DNA of 64,000 bases from Datura wrightii (GCA_035772735.1 JASDFA010000010.1:126427501-126491500), one strand, 5' to 3'. Positions 11,473-22,911 are shown, counted from the first letter of the stretch. A program made the numbers and translations. The notes: a model not told the origin generated them from the sequence alone.

Positions 11473-13255
11473 GAAGTCCTGATGGTTTTTTCTCTCATTA
11501 GAGGGGATTGAGGCAGGGGATCCACTATCCCCATTCCTTTCATCTTGGCAATAGAAGGAATGAGTAACTTGATTCATAGAACTAAGGAACAGGGTTGGGT
11601 TAGGGGATTCCAAACGGAAAACAGAGCAGAGAACCCTGGAGATCACTCAAGTGATCTACCATATGCAGATGATGTCATGATACTCTAGTGTTTTGTGAAG
11701 CAGTGGAAGAACACATTATAATTTTGAGGGTCATATTCATCATTTTTGAAGTAGTGTCAAGCTTAGATATTAATTGGGGGAAGATATATATATATATCCA
11801 ATTAATGAAGCGGTAGATGTTGAAGTAATGGCAGAAAAACTAGGTGGTAAAGTAGGGGAATTACAAATAACATACCTAGGCATGCCTTTGGGTGCAAAAA
11901 GCAAGTCTAAGGGGATCTGGAATGGTGTATTAGAGGAGTGTGAAAGGAAGCTGACCACTTTGGTGAATAGTGTTCTAGATGCCCTCCCATCATATATGAT
12001 GTTTGTATTCCCTGCACCTGTTAGTGTAATAAAAAGGATAGATACCCTAAGAAGAAACTTTTTCTGGCAGATAATGAAGTTAAAAAGAAGTTTCATTTAG
12101 TCAAAGGGAGGAACTGACTATTAGCAAGAAAGAAGGTGGGATGGGTATCAGAACAAAAGCTTGATTATGAAATGGTTGTGGAAGTTTGCAACTGTTGACG
12201 ATCTACTCTAGAAGGAAGTTATCATTCCAAAGAATGGGCTGGAGGATAAATGGATGACAAAAGTGGTGAAAAACACATATGGTGGTAGTGTATGAGATCC
12301 ATTAGAAGCCTATGCCCATTAATATCAACCAGATCCAATTTCAAAGTTGGTAATGGTATGAAGGTTTCCTTCTGGAATAACAGATGGTGTGGCCAAGATT
12401 TGTACATGTTGTGCCAATTTCAACAAGTTACAACGGCTGACTTGTGGACAGGAAAAGATTGGAATCTTCGTCTTAGAAGATATCTAAATGCTTGGGAGAT
12501 GACACGAAAAGTAGCACTTTATGACACAGTTGCACATTTCAACAATTTAACAGGGGACAATGATACGCTGGTATGGAAAATCGACAGCAAAAGGACTTTC
12601 ACCGTTAATCTGCATACACAGATTTGAACTCAACAAGAGTTCAAGAGATAGGGTGTCCATGGAGGATGATATGGAGAACAAGAATATCTTACAAGGTGAA
12701 CTGCTTCTCCTGGCTACTGATAAAAGGAGGCAGTACTACCTCATGAGAACCTGAACAAAAGAGGGTTCAAACTATGTTCTAGATGCTACTTGTGTAGAGA
12801 ACAAGCAGAGACAATCAACCATTTCTTTTTATATTGCAAGTGGACAGACCAGCATTGGCAGATTTTTGTTAATATGAGGAAAATCAAATGGGTGAAACCA
12901 GGAAGCATAAAAGAAGTATTTAAGTGCTGGAACAAGGATGACAATGCAACTAAGGAGGAGATTGAAGATTCCATCTAGCATCTGGTGGACAGTATGGACA
13001 GAAAGAAATCAGAGATGTTTTGAGGAGAAGCAGAGCAGCATTCAGAGACTTAAATTGAATTGTTTAGCTCTTTATGACTTTTGGTGTAAACAGGAAGTGA
13101 CAGGTCAAATAGAAGATATTTTTACAGCTTTATACTAGTTGTAATCTAGTGAATTATGGGAGAGCAATATGTAAGTTGTAATACTTTTGAAGGGGAAGTA
13201 CATATTTTGATATAGTATACCTATGGATATATAGATTACTGTTAACAATCTCAAA
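11473..13255 (+). pseudogene. LINE ORF2 remnant: C-terminal RT, zinc-binding region and 3' UTR
   Basis: The RT reading broken at 8,694 continues here: SPDGFFSH, then a stop, RGLRQGDPLSP-like sequence, and the catalytic YADDVM motif near 11,657-11,675. From 11,770 comes the RT thumb region (GMPLGAKSKS), then FWNNRWCG. The zf-RVT region near 12,780-12,860 has CSRCYLCREQAETINHFFLY and ends IWWTVWTERNQRCFEE. After about 13,138 there is an AT-rich 3' UTR ending near the A-rich run at 13,247-13,262. Many stops are present. Confidence 0.8.
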
Positions 13256-13412
13256 CAAAAAACTTCTTGTACCTGCACACTCTACTTCAACTGCACAGGA
13301 AAGAATTCAAAAAACTTTACTCTCCCCAATCAGAACATCTCTTGTGTTCATATTCTCCCATGTCCACAACAGCTTCCAATTCTATAACTTCCCTCAAATA
13401 CTCCAACACCCA
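13256..13412. other. Unassigned segment left of the MITE
   Basis: Short stretch between the LINE 3' end and the MITE. It should be continuous with 14,613 onward if the MITE is removed. No known motif in either strand. Confidence 0.4.
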
Positions 13413-14282
13413 TTAGGGGTCTGTTTGGAAAGTCACCTGGCAATTGGATTTGAGTGTAATTGAATATAATTACATTGTTTGGCCTATTTGTTTGGCCAGG
13501 TAATTATACGGTCAACAGAAAATTGGGTGTAACAGGGAGGGAGTAATTACACTCTCCAATTCTCAGGGAGGAGGTGAGAATTGCAGGTAATTACATGAGT
13601 GTAATTACAAGGTTAATTTTAAATTTTTTTCGTTTTTGTTTTTATTTTAATTTATTTTTTTATTTCTATCAATTTAATTTCTTTTTTGTTTTTATTATGT
13701 TAATCTTTTTATTTTTTATTTTACATTATTTATCTTTCATTTCCTTTCTTCTCATTTCCCAATCTTCACTTCTTGTGATTCCATGTAATTGCTCATATTA
13801 TTATTTTTAGTTTCTTCATTTAACATAAATGTATTATTATTCTAGTTTTTGAATTAAAGTAGAATTTTCATTGTTAAATGATGTTACAAACTTATATTTT
13901 TCTCTTCTTTTGAATTATATCTACTTAAGTTTATATTGGAACTTAATTTAAGTTATGTTGGAATTTGACATAAGAGTATCATGTTAACTCTTTTTCTCAA
14001 TTTTGAATTTATGTTATATTTTCAATTTTAATTTATTTGTTGTAGTAGTATTGACTTGTTATTTCACATTGCATGTCATTCATTTTTAGTTAGAATTGAT
14101 AGATTATTTTTTATCAAATAATTAAATAATTTTATAATATTATATTTATAATATTAATATTTTTGTCAAACGTGCATTCCATGATGTTCTTAAAGAATAT
14201 GACTTTCAAGTTTTTATAAGTAGTTAAATTAAAATATTATTAATTTGAAAATATATGTCAATTACTTTTTATCATATTAGTT

Positions 14283-14317
<35 letters not shown>

Positions 14318-14612
14318 TAATATATTTTACAGAGATAATATATATCTTAAATACCTAATTTAATATCATTTATAAAAACACATATTTGTCAAATATTAAT
14401 TTTTGATAATTAACTTTTATTTAAAAATTTAATCTAACTGTGTAATTACACTTGTGCAACCAACCAGTATGCTTGTAATTACGTTGTAATAATATCATGA
14501 CAAACAAACAGGTCATCGTAATTACTATACGGTGTAATTACTAGGTTATGTAGTTACTACCCTAGTAATTACACAAATTGTAATTACACAGTGACTTTCC
14601 AAACAGACCTTA
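13413..14612. mobile_element. MITE, 1.2 kb, TTA target site, 19-bp perfect TIR
   Basis: GGTCTGTTTGGAAAGTCAC (13,418-13,436) is the exact reverse complement of 14,591-14,609. TTA flanks both sides (13,413-13,415; 14,610-14,612), which fits a PIF/Harbinger (Tourist) type, though the left end carries two extra G. GTAATTAC palindromes are repeated inside both ends. The interior is very AT-rich, including a (TA)n run at 14,285-14,312, and contains no transposase; the hydrophobic frame at 13,574-13,810 is low complexity. Confidence 0.75.
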
Positions 14613-15000
14613 GATTTCCTTTTCCTGTGAAAGAATGTCAAGATACAACACCGAACACATTCTCACAAAGGATTAGAGAAACCCATACATAACACTCTTT
14701 TCATTCAGACGTTTTCTCCAGATTGACTAAAACCATTCATACTCCACGGAAAGAAACTAATTTTACTTTTCCTACCTATTTTACATTCTTCTGATGAAGA
14801 AACACTCCAACCGACTGTACATTCTTCTTATTTATTTTGTATTGTTTCATCTGTACATTCTTTTTTTAAAATAGTCCTATCACCTGTAAGTTTTTTAAAA
14901 CAAATTCTGTTCATTCCTGACGATTCACTCCAAATATCATTGTTCTACCCCCTGACCAATAGCAGATATTTTTTAGGAAGAGAATTTTTAAATTAGAGCA
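14613..15000. other. Unassigned DNA right of the MITE
   Basis: No protein-like frame or repeat was recognised. Confidence 0.4.
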
Positions 15001-15330
15001 GCATGTCATTTTGACTTCTGGTTGACACATGCTTTTTGTAAACGATATTATGTTAATTATTGAAAGTGACAAAAGTGTCCATCAAAATACAGAACAATGG
15101 AGAATCACTTCAGAAAGTAAAGGTTTTAGGACAAGTAAAAGTAAGACATTATATATGGATGTGCCAATTAGACCCCTTATCAAATATGAACGACACTGGA
15201 ACAAGATTATGTATGGACTGTCGATCTTACTAGAGAATGGCATACTAACTAAAGATATAGCAAATAGCATCATAATAGGAGGGCTAACGCAGAATGGTTA
15301 CAGAGGATTCATATAACCAAATCTTTTTTG
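15001..15330 (+). pseudogene. Second LINE RT remnant
   Basis: The frame from 15,029 gives MLFVNDIMLIIESDKSV, then ESKGFRTSKSKTLYM. It aligns with the YADD region of plant LINE reverse transcriptase, with the Ala-Asp of YADD changed to Val-Asn. About 15,270-15,310 resembles the following RAGW segment. It is a short isolated fragment inside intron 4 and not part of the first LINE, which has its own YADD at 11,66x. Confidence 0.6.
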
Positions 15331-15776
15331 TGGAATTCAGACGTACTTGATTGATTGAATAACGTGTGTTCACCTAGAATATCTGAGTTATCCTTTCCAT
15401 AAGGTGGATTTCTGGGTTATCAAACAATAAATCTTTCTTATTGCTTTAATCCGTGCCAGAAAATTAATAATTTGCTTATTTACTCTTTCTCAAGTATTTA
15501 TTGTCATCTTATGCCTCAAAATCTGAAATGCAAATCAAACTGCGGTATAATTTCTAATCTTCTTTTTGGTTTTACAATAAGAACTTCCTAAATTTCTCCT
15601 CGACCTAAAGCAAAAGGCCTGACTATTTCTCTTGGGGAAAAAATGATGCCTTCAATTGTATCTTTTTTAGCAAAAGGTAAATATAACAACCTCATCTTGC
15701 AACAACCTCCTTATTTAGGTTGCAACACAGTAAACTATAATTCAAAATGGTACTAACTAAAAGAAAATTAACATAC

Positions 15777-15953
15777 CATTCCTTCTTGAATAACGTCAAG
15801 AGTTACGTTCTTGTGCAATATAGAGAGATGCAAGGAAAGCCAAATCTTTCTCTTCCCTGCTTCTTTCTTATCGTCATCCAAGTGCAAGATGATGCAAGAA
15901 ACCAGCTTCCCGACGTGATATATACTAGAAAGAAAATTGGTGTCCATCTCCAA
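15777..15953 (-). CDS. RRP5: RRP5-like exon 4
   Basis: The acceptor CTTCACAG|TTGGAG opens LEMDTNFLSSIYHVGKLVSC, followed by a DDDKKEAGKRKIWLSLHLS segment and LHKNVTLDVIQEGM. The donor is AATG|GTATGT. At 177 nt it is exactly 59 codons, phase 0 at both ends. The VGKLVSC and WLSL motifs mark an S1-repeat boundary in RRP5. No stop or frameshift is seen. Confidence 0.85.
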
Positions 15954-17328
15954 CTGTGAAGGTAAATTAAGCTATTAGAGAAACAAAATAACACAATCAT
16001 TAAGAATAGGCAATATCTTCAACAACTACTTTTATTAGAGGAGAGATGATAAAGTATGTTGAAATTTAAGGAACCTTGGCTTGAATTTACCTTTACTAGA
16101 ATCATTTGATTCAAGTGTTCCCCATACTTGATAAGGTAATAAATATTATTAACTGAAAGGGGAAACTCCTCATACAAGATGTATAAAAAAAATCTCTGTC
16201 TGCTTACAATATTTCAACTATTATTCAATTGTATGATTTGTTTATTACCTCAAAAATTAAACAAACAAATAGATAATTCTGTCAATGAAAAGATCTGGTT
16301 GGTGAAAAGAAAAAACTAGGAGGATTATATTTTTAACAAGTCATAAAGGTTATAGACAGAGACACGATCTAATTTGTGCACTGCTAAAGATGTCATACTC
16401 TGGATGATATATCATCATCTCATAATAGAAAAGACTAACGATGTTTTCCTCCAGCATAGAACAGTAAATCAACAATTTAGAATAATCCTCACAAATCCAA
16501 GTATGTATACAAACCTGTAAAAGCTTCCAATTCAAAGTTAACATTATATCTCTCAAGTAACGACGTTATGTATGGAAATATTCCCTTCATTTTTTGTTTT
16601 GTGCATAAGCCTCTACGATATACTAGTAATTTTTTTCGGGTCACGAAAAGTTAAAAGAGTTGATCTCCCTCTCTCTCTACAAAATATCAACTTTTTTATC
16701 AAACAATGACTCTTGTGGATGTAACATACTTGGAATATACTACAGCTCATTGTTCAACCACTTTTAATGTTAAGCAAGATGACCTTTCTATTCTAAAAAT
16801 GCTATGCAGAGTAGTACTGGGAAACTCAAGTTCAAGTTAAAAGATCAATTTAACCTTGACCAGTTGGTTTCATATAGGTAAATTACTCCACACCTCTCAC
16901 AATGGTTCTTAAAATATTGGCTAAGAACTAAAAGGATATGAATCCATTAAAAGACTGACCAAAGCTCTCATGATATAACATGTTTCAAATATATGCTATA
17001 GCTCAATGTTTATTATCTGAGCCTAAACAAAAGTACCTTTCTTGCCTAAACAAAAATACCTTTCTTCTATGGAAACGTTCTGCAATAGTAATATATGGGA
17101 ACTCAATTCAAGTCATAAGACCATTTTGATCCTGACATGTTGATTCTCGTGAAACAGTAATTCTCAAGAAATTGACTAAGAACTCAAAGGATATGAATCC
17201 ATTGAAATACCGGCCAAAGTTTTCGTTAAGGACTAAAAGGGAGTGCTACAAAAGAATTTTCATGAGATGCAACAACGACATATCTTTTAGTAAGCCTTGA
17301 GAAGGGGTTTTGATTGATCAAAATAAGA
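15954..17328. other. Intron 3 of RRP5-like locus
   Basis: AT-rich. A GGATATGAATCCATT(A/G)AA block is repeated at about 16,930 and 17,190, with a related GCTCA(A/T)TGTT block at about 16,745 and 17,000, suggesting an old duplication of about 260 bp. No gene seen. Confidence 0.45.
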
Positions 17329-17456
17329 ATCTACTTAAACGGATATGCCCTTAGGCACGACAATACATAACATAGAAATCACACTTGGAAAGGGTGGACA
17401 ATTAGCTAGAGCAGCGGGTGCTGTAGCGAAACTGATTGCAAACGAGGGGAAAAAGA
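17329..17456 (+). pseudogene. rpl2: Plastid rpl2 fragment (NUPT)
   Basis: The reading from about 17,344 gives MPLGTTIHNIEITLGKGGQL, then ARAAGAVAKLIANEGK. This is the start of the conserved C-terminal half of chloroplast ribosomal protein L2. The DNA also keeps plastid-like codon choice. Similarity stops abruptly after AACGAGGGGAAA near 17,453. About 125 bp of plastid DNA have thus been copied into intron 3. A mitochondrial rpl2 origin is less likely. Confidence 0.82.
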
Positions 17457-18499
17457 TCCCACAAAGAAAAGAATTGTATAGTACGAAATAACATAAAAAC
17501 TTCTTTTTTTAAGAAAAAACAAAAGATATGAATCCCCTCAAAAATGGATCTAATTGCACTTCACGCTCCAAATTTTTGATGATTTAATTTATCTTTCTTG
17601 GGAGAAACGGGGGATATCTCAATCGGGGAGAGAGAACAGGGAAATACCATATGACCCAATATATCTGACAAGTCGCACTATATGTCAACCCAAGATGACT
17701 CTTCCTCTCCAAGGGTTCGAAAAGGAACTTTTGGAACACCAATAGGCATTAAATCAACAAGCATATGGAATCAAAAACTTTACCATTTAATTTAACCAAA
17801 AAGTAGGGTGGGTAAAACCTTAAACCAATTGATGATTGTATAACTTATAATGTATTTTTTCAACAAAAACAATCATGCCTCAATGCCAAGCAAGTTGGAG
17901 TCGGCAAAGTGAATTATCACTAACCATAATGTTTCATTTAGATTAGTACTAACTTAATATTTGAAAATATAGATTCCCTACCCCAAGAAATTCTCTAGAT
18001 ATTCTACTGTCATATTAATCTCCCACAAGACTTGAAGGCTCCTAGAGAACTAAATCTTAACCATAACTAATTGATATTACCTATACGAATCTTTTCTTCC
18101 ATTTTACCTTTTTTTTGCCAAATCTGCATGAATTCCAAGAGATTGTAGGTTCTCTGAGACATTCTTTAAATGTGACTTTAGGCCTACCCTATCCCTTTTT
18201 ACAGCGTTAATCACCTCGGATTCACACCTACCGACCAATGCATCTAGAGGACAAAGCCATAACCAAACCATCTCAACCGATCTTTCAGTTTATTGTCTCT
18301 ACTTTCTTCTAGTGCATTTATTCAAATGAGAGAATATGCCCAAACCAAGGCATAACGTTTCAACACTAGTTTGGATTTGTTGACTAAAATGTCACAGTCA
18401 CACAGGATAATCTCTCAAAAAGAAATTCCAGCTTGTCAACAGAGGCTACTCCTGACACAAGCATACAGAAAGTGTCAACCACCTACCTTCTACTACACT
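17457..18499. other. Intron 3, no confident feature
   Basis: The frame at 17,554-17,745 looks less AT-rich than its surroundings and might be more organelle-derived DNA next to the rpl2 piece, but I could not assign it. The rest is AT-rich. Confidence 0.35.
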
Positions 18500-18896
18500 G
18501 CCTAGTTGCCTCAGACCTCAGACCTCTGGAATATTCCCTTCTCTGTTAAGAATGCTCATGAAAGTTGGAGTTCACAGGAAGTTGACAAAGCCATCAAGAG
18601 TATTTGGATGATGATCTCCGATGCTATCTTTTTGGTGCTTATGGACAGAGAGGAACAAAAGATGTTTTTGATGGAATTTCAACTTCTAGTAATCTTTTGC
18701 GAGGGAGATGTCTAGTTATCCTTTTTAGTTGGTCCAAATTGTCCCCATTAAGTAATTTTCAACTCTTCTTGGATTTTGTTAGCTCTATTGTTAGAAAGAA
18801 GCAACAAATCCTTATTTTTGTACACTTAACTGATCTATCCTTGTAACACTTGCATCTTCTTGATGCCTTTAAATGAATCTACATCATCAAAAAAAA
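18500..18896 (+). mobile_element. LINE 3'-end fragment with A-tail
   Basis: Degenerate frames encode KAIKSIWMMISDAIFLVLM and DGISTSSNLLRGRCL, matching the last part of plant LINE ORF2 (IWW...ERN...F.G). A 3' UTR and an ATCATCAAAAAAAAA tail end at about 18,895. TTGCC follows the tail and also occurs at 18,506, so a degraded target-site duplication is possible. Confidence 0.6.
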
Positions 18897-19790
18897 ATTG
18901 CCACCTCAAACTAATAGTAACTTTTGCTAGAAAGACCAATATTATGCCACTGTCAAGTAATTGGCAATAACTCTGAACCATTTGTTCTCAAAGATTTCTC
19001 GGTCATCAAAGAAAAAGTACAAAAATGTGAAAGGAAACTTTGGAAAATAAAAACCCAAAATTTTAAGGATGAGGACAGATCAAAGACAAAAAATTCATAA
19101 AAGATGGAATAAAATTCTCAAAGTCCAAATCTAAGAAAGCTCAAAGTCTGTAAAGAAGGAAAAACGTCATTTGTGCACATATTTTTTTTCATTAACTAGG
19201 ACTTAATATAATGTAGGTTCTGAAGCTTATTCACTCCTAAATATTTTGAGTTTCACTTGTTTTCTTCTTTGTTTTTCATTTTCTCAATAGAGGGGGGGAA
19301 AGTATTCCTAGTGTGGGTTTGGAGATTCATGTTATCCATATGAACAATTATCACATAAGTTCAGGACTTCTTACTTTAGAAACTATTCAAATAGGGCTTA
19401 TAAAAGAGAGATTATTTACTTAGAAAAAATTTTAAGCAAACATAGAGAACATTAGTTGGAAGGACTAATCCATTAGCCTTTGAATTCAAGGGCATTTTAG
19501 TCAATAAGCTTGAACTAGTGTTTGAACATCACTTTTGGTTGGTTATTGTAACTCACCTTATTTTATCCTCCAATTTATTTAATAGATAAATTAACGAAAT
19601 TGATGCACCATACACTACATAATAATTCAATTTCCTTCCAGCTTGCCAAACGATTAAAACTCCGTGCTAAAACAAGCTTTGGAAAAAAATGTAGAAGTTC
19701 TTAATTTCATAAATAAAAGGACTTCAGGAATTCAATAAAATTAAAATCCACAGAACCTTTCAGAAAATAAGTTCTCAAAAGATCCAATAC
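18897..19790. other. Intron 3, proximal to exon 3
   Basis: AT-rich non-coding DNA, nothing recognised. Confidence 0.4.
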
Positions 19791-19934
19791 CAGTTTTTCT
19801 CCATCCTCCACGAAAGGAGAAACTGCTTCAGATGCTCGCACTAACCCCCGCAAGCCTCCTGGGAGACTAACAACAATATCTTTCTCATTTACTTCAGAAA
19901 CCACTCCTCAGAGCTTCATTCCAGGAGATATATT
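19791..19934 (-). pseudogene. RRP5: RRP5-like exon 3 with in-frame stop
   Basis: The acceptor GCATTCAG|AATATATC begins NISPGMKL, the start of the first S1 RNA-binding repeat. The ninth codon is TGA, followed by GVVSEVNEKDIVVSLPGGL and then RGLVRASEAVSPFVEDGEKL. The donor is ACTG|GTATTG. Family members have Trp or another residue at the stop position, so one G-to-A change explains it. Everything after the stop is conserved, so the lesion is either recent or a sequencing error. Confidence 0.8.
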
Positions 19935-21493
19935 CTGAATGCATAAGAAATAAATGCTGTTAAATGTTTGCTGCCAATTGGCATAAGTTCTAGGAAAACA
20001 ACATCGCATAAAACTCAAAATGCAGGTAGACATGATGAGTTACAGATGTGTCAATAAAAATGAACTTGTAAACTGCCTAAACAGCAAGATGGAAATTCCA
20101 ATGTCCCTAAAATCATATAAGGAACGTGTAATTTAAAAGAGAAAAAAGGTTTCACAGACATGTGAGCAAGATGCTAAGAACACAATTTTTTTAAGAGAGA
20201 TAGAGCCTTCCAAATTAGAGATGGTACAGTTCATATCTGCTTCATCAGAAAGCTAATATAAGCTACTAACTAATGGAAAAGTTTAGCTTCATAATGAGAT
20301 CCACTCCTCCACAGACAGGTGTGATTAAATGAAATTCCCTGCATCTACTGCACTCAGATCTAAAACTATCAAACCCAAACAGTAAAAGTAAATTCCAGAT
20401 TTCAAGGCAGAAGATGAAGAGATAAAAATGAGAAAGCCAGAAAGAAAGTCAAATCCCATTGGACAAGGTTAAAGTGGAAGTAAGTAATGCATAAGTGCTA
20501 ATTTATCAAAAAAAAAATGCATATGGTCTGAAAGAAAATCTGCAACAATTAACATAATCTCCTTTCTCTTTTTCCTTTTTTGGCTGCTGTGATAGGCAGT
20601 AACTAGTGTTGGTAGTTTCATCGTCACATTTTAAATACGGAAATGCCAAAAGATTAAACTGCACTAACCAAAGTCAAGAACTTTTACACTGAGATTATAC
20701 GCAAAGCACATACATTCTGAAAAAATGACATCCAAATAACACCTAAATGGATGAAAAAACTCTGCTTTCATCACATAATATAAATATATCTTATTTTTTA
20801 TTTGTTATAAGGGGTATCTTTTTTATATAAGGATAACATTATGATATCTTAGCACGTACAAGTACCTTTTTTTTCTTTGAAAGATTATCTTTCCATCCTG
20901 TAAGTGAAGGAAATTACTTTTACAATCACGTGTAATATTTATATAAGCAATTAGTCAATTTCAATTCCACAATCTCAATATTATACTTCATGGCACTTGA
21001 ATTTTCCAGAAATATCCAACAATGGAATCCAAATATAAATTAAATGGTTTCATAAACATTTACAATCTTTGACATTTTACAAACTTTTCTAGATGATTGA
21101 GAAATTTGTAAGCAGCCAACCCTTTAGGAGCAACTACAACCTTCAAAAAACAGGGATAATGGGCCTGCACCTCCACCCTTCTCCATCAAATACCAGGCTT
21201 AGTTCGCATGGCTCAGGGCTTGAACATGTGATGTAAGTCACAAGTCCCTCAACCTTTGCTCCTTGAACGAAGCCTTTGAGGCCACATTTTTCAGACAGGA
21301 TTGGCAGTGACAAAATCAATCTTTGAAAGGGATATAGGACACAGACAACCTACTTATAATTGTAGATTTCAATGGTCTAGCCCAATGTTCAAGCCACACA
21401 TATACACGCATCTAGGCCTGGTTTGAATCCTCTACTTAGTTCACTCCAGGAAAAGCTAGTAACCACCATTAAGAAATTCCAAGTAGGCCATAC
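19935..21493. other. Intron 2 of RRP5-like locus
   Basis: About 1.56 kb of AT-rich DNA between exons 2 and 3, without recognisable gene or element. Confidence 0.5.
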
Positions 21494-21699
21494 CTTTAAA
21501 GTGATCCTGTTAGCAAACCTTGGCAATTTTCCGTTGATGCCACCACCAATAAGCGCACCTAAATCATCTTCCGTACTACTCCTTTGCACCTTGTTTTGCT
21601 TCTTCCTCTTCTTCAACAATCTCTCTTCAGCCTCAAACTCTGCATCCACCTCCGCCCGAACTTCATCCAACTCCTCCCTGCTCAGAGAACTTCCCCCAC
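21494..21699 (-). CDS. RRP5: RRP5-like exon 2
   Basis: The acceptor is TTTGTAG|GTGGGGG. The exon encodes GGGSSLSREELDEVRAEVD, then an acidic/basic helix with a KKRKKQNK cluster, then DDLGALIGGGINGKLPRFA and NRITLK before the donor AAG|GTATGG. This matches the family segment linking the basic tail to the first S1 repeat. Exon 2 is 206 nt and restores the frame left by exon 1. The sequence is intact with no stop. Confidence 0.82.
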
Positions 21700-22195
21700 C
21701 TACAAACTCAAAAACCGCACAAGCAATATTAGTTGAAAAACGCACTCGCATGGGACAAACAGAAGAAACCATATTAGGGAAACAATACATTTATGTCCAT
21801 TTTTTCCTTCAATAAATCAATATTATCAAGAAAATTAAACAAACTAGCTTTTTACAAGAAAACTAGAAAAATAAAATGCCCATTTAAGTCCCTTATTTTG
21901 GTAGAAGCAATTATATGATCAAGAAACTCAACAAACGATACAACATGCTTCAGTAGAAGAAGGTTCGCGTCTGGAATTGAAGCTGTTTGAGTTATTCAAC
22001 TGTAGTTTTAAAACCATTGGAAGGTCCATAAGTTCCAGTATTCAACTATAGTCTACGCATGCACAACAAAAGAAATATCCACTATATTCATGGCCCAGTT
22101 TTCCCATTAAAGCATGAATATGAATAAGAAATTGAATAAAGTTTATTTCTTTTTTGAAAAATATAAAAAGAATGGTGTTTGAGTAGAAGAAGTAC

Positions 22196-22340
22196 CTCTA
22201 GGGAAGTCGGGAACGTCGTCTTCAAGCTGAAGGGGCATTGATGCTTTTAATGTTTTATCTTTGCTTTTGCCTTTGAATGGTTTCCTCAAAGCATGTTTAG
22301 AAATTTTTTGGCTTTGGGATTTCTTTGAAGGAGGTGCCAT
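22196..22340 (-). CDS. RRP5: RRP5-like exon 1 (start codon)
   Basis: The reading starts at ATG 22,340 with MAPPSKKSQ, a Lys/Ser-rich tail that probably acts in nuclear and nucleolar targeting, and reaches DVPDFPRG. The donor is AGAG|GTACTTC at 22,195, splitting a Gly codon (1 nt + 2 nt). The start is chosen because it is the first ATG after a pyrimidine-rich leader and because the length and composition fit the RRP5 N-terminus. The frame stays open 16 codons into the intron, which is not coding. Confidence 0.8.
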
Positions 22341-22545
22341 GTTTCTAAGGTTTTTTTTCCTCTTTCTCTTTCAAGTTTCAGAGGAAGGAATAGTAAACAC
22401 GTTGTTGTCCGAGGCTGACGCAGGGTTTAGAAGGGTTTAAGATTGATGATTTTACAGAGATACTGTTAGGTTTGATATATGAATTGGGCTTTACAACTTT
22501 TTCAAATGTCAAAAGAGAGGGCCTAACTAGAGTGGCCCATAACAG
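22341..22545 (-). promoter_or_regulatory. RRP5-like 5' UTR and promoter
   Basis: Upstream of ATG 22,340 is a CT-rich leader (minus strand: AAACTTGAAAGAGAAAGAGG on the sense side). Further upstream are telo-box-like AAACCC words (about 22,420-22,440) and site-II-type TGGGCY motifs: GGCCCA at 22,534-22,539 on the plus strand, and a further GGGCT at 22,476. Telo-box plus site II is the common promoter pairing of plant ribosomal and nucleolar genes, which fits RRP5. Confidence 0.5.
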
Positions 22546-22879
22546 GGTCATTTAGGAGCACCTTTTCAAGTTTTTGCTCGGATTGCCCTTATTTTGCGTG
22601 TGTCCTTAATTTATGTCATTTAATATTTTAAGTAATAAAAATATTTCTAAATTTAAATGCTATGATCGAATATAGTATGTCAGCATATTAAGGATTCAAA
22701 TTCTTTTAATACTAGTAGTAAATGAGTACTCCAACTACTTCCTCTCGTATGATTTATTACATGACATATTTTTTTTAGTTTGTCTAAACAAAAAAAAAAT
22801 TATATTTAAAATTAATTTAATTTAAACGTAATAAACTAATTCATAATCATATAAAAAAATTAAAATTATAAATTTTAAA

Positions 22880-22903
<24 letters not shown>
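22880..22903. repeat. (TA)n microsatellite
   Basis: About 12 TA units in an A/T-only region. Confidence 0.85.

Positions 22904-22911
<8 letters not shown>

Larger units (their letters stand above)
3671..22340 (-). pseudogene. RRP5: RRP5/PDCD11-like rRNA biogenesis gene, 5' part, apparently broken
   Basis: RRP5 is a large nucleolar protein with many S1 RNA-binding repeats, needed for cleavage of pre-rRNA to both 18S and 5.8S. Five exons on the minus strand match its N-terminus in order: a basic N-terminal tail, a charged helix with an RREL/EEL-type segment, the start of the first S1 repeat, and the following S1 region. Exons 1 and 2 total 351 nt (117 codons); exons 3 and 4 are 144 and 177 nt, all in phase with GT donors and AG acceptors. 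Codon 126 is TGA where the family has Trp (MKLWG context), and the exon 5 acceptor lacks AG at the expected place. The protein is normally about 1,900 residues; only about 255 codons are seen. No exons beyond the fifth were found in 1-3,670. It could be a duplicated pseudogene, a mutant allele, or carry a base-call error at the TGA. Confidence 0.8.

Noticed and set aside
13574..13810. 78-residue Phe-rich open frame
   Set aside because: Low-complexity T-rich interior of the MITE; no gene features.
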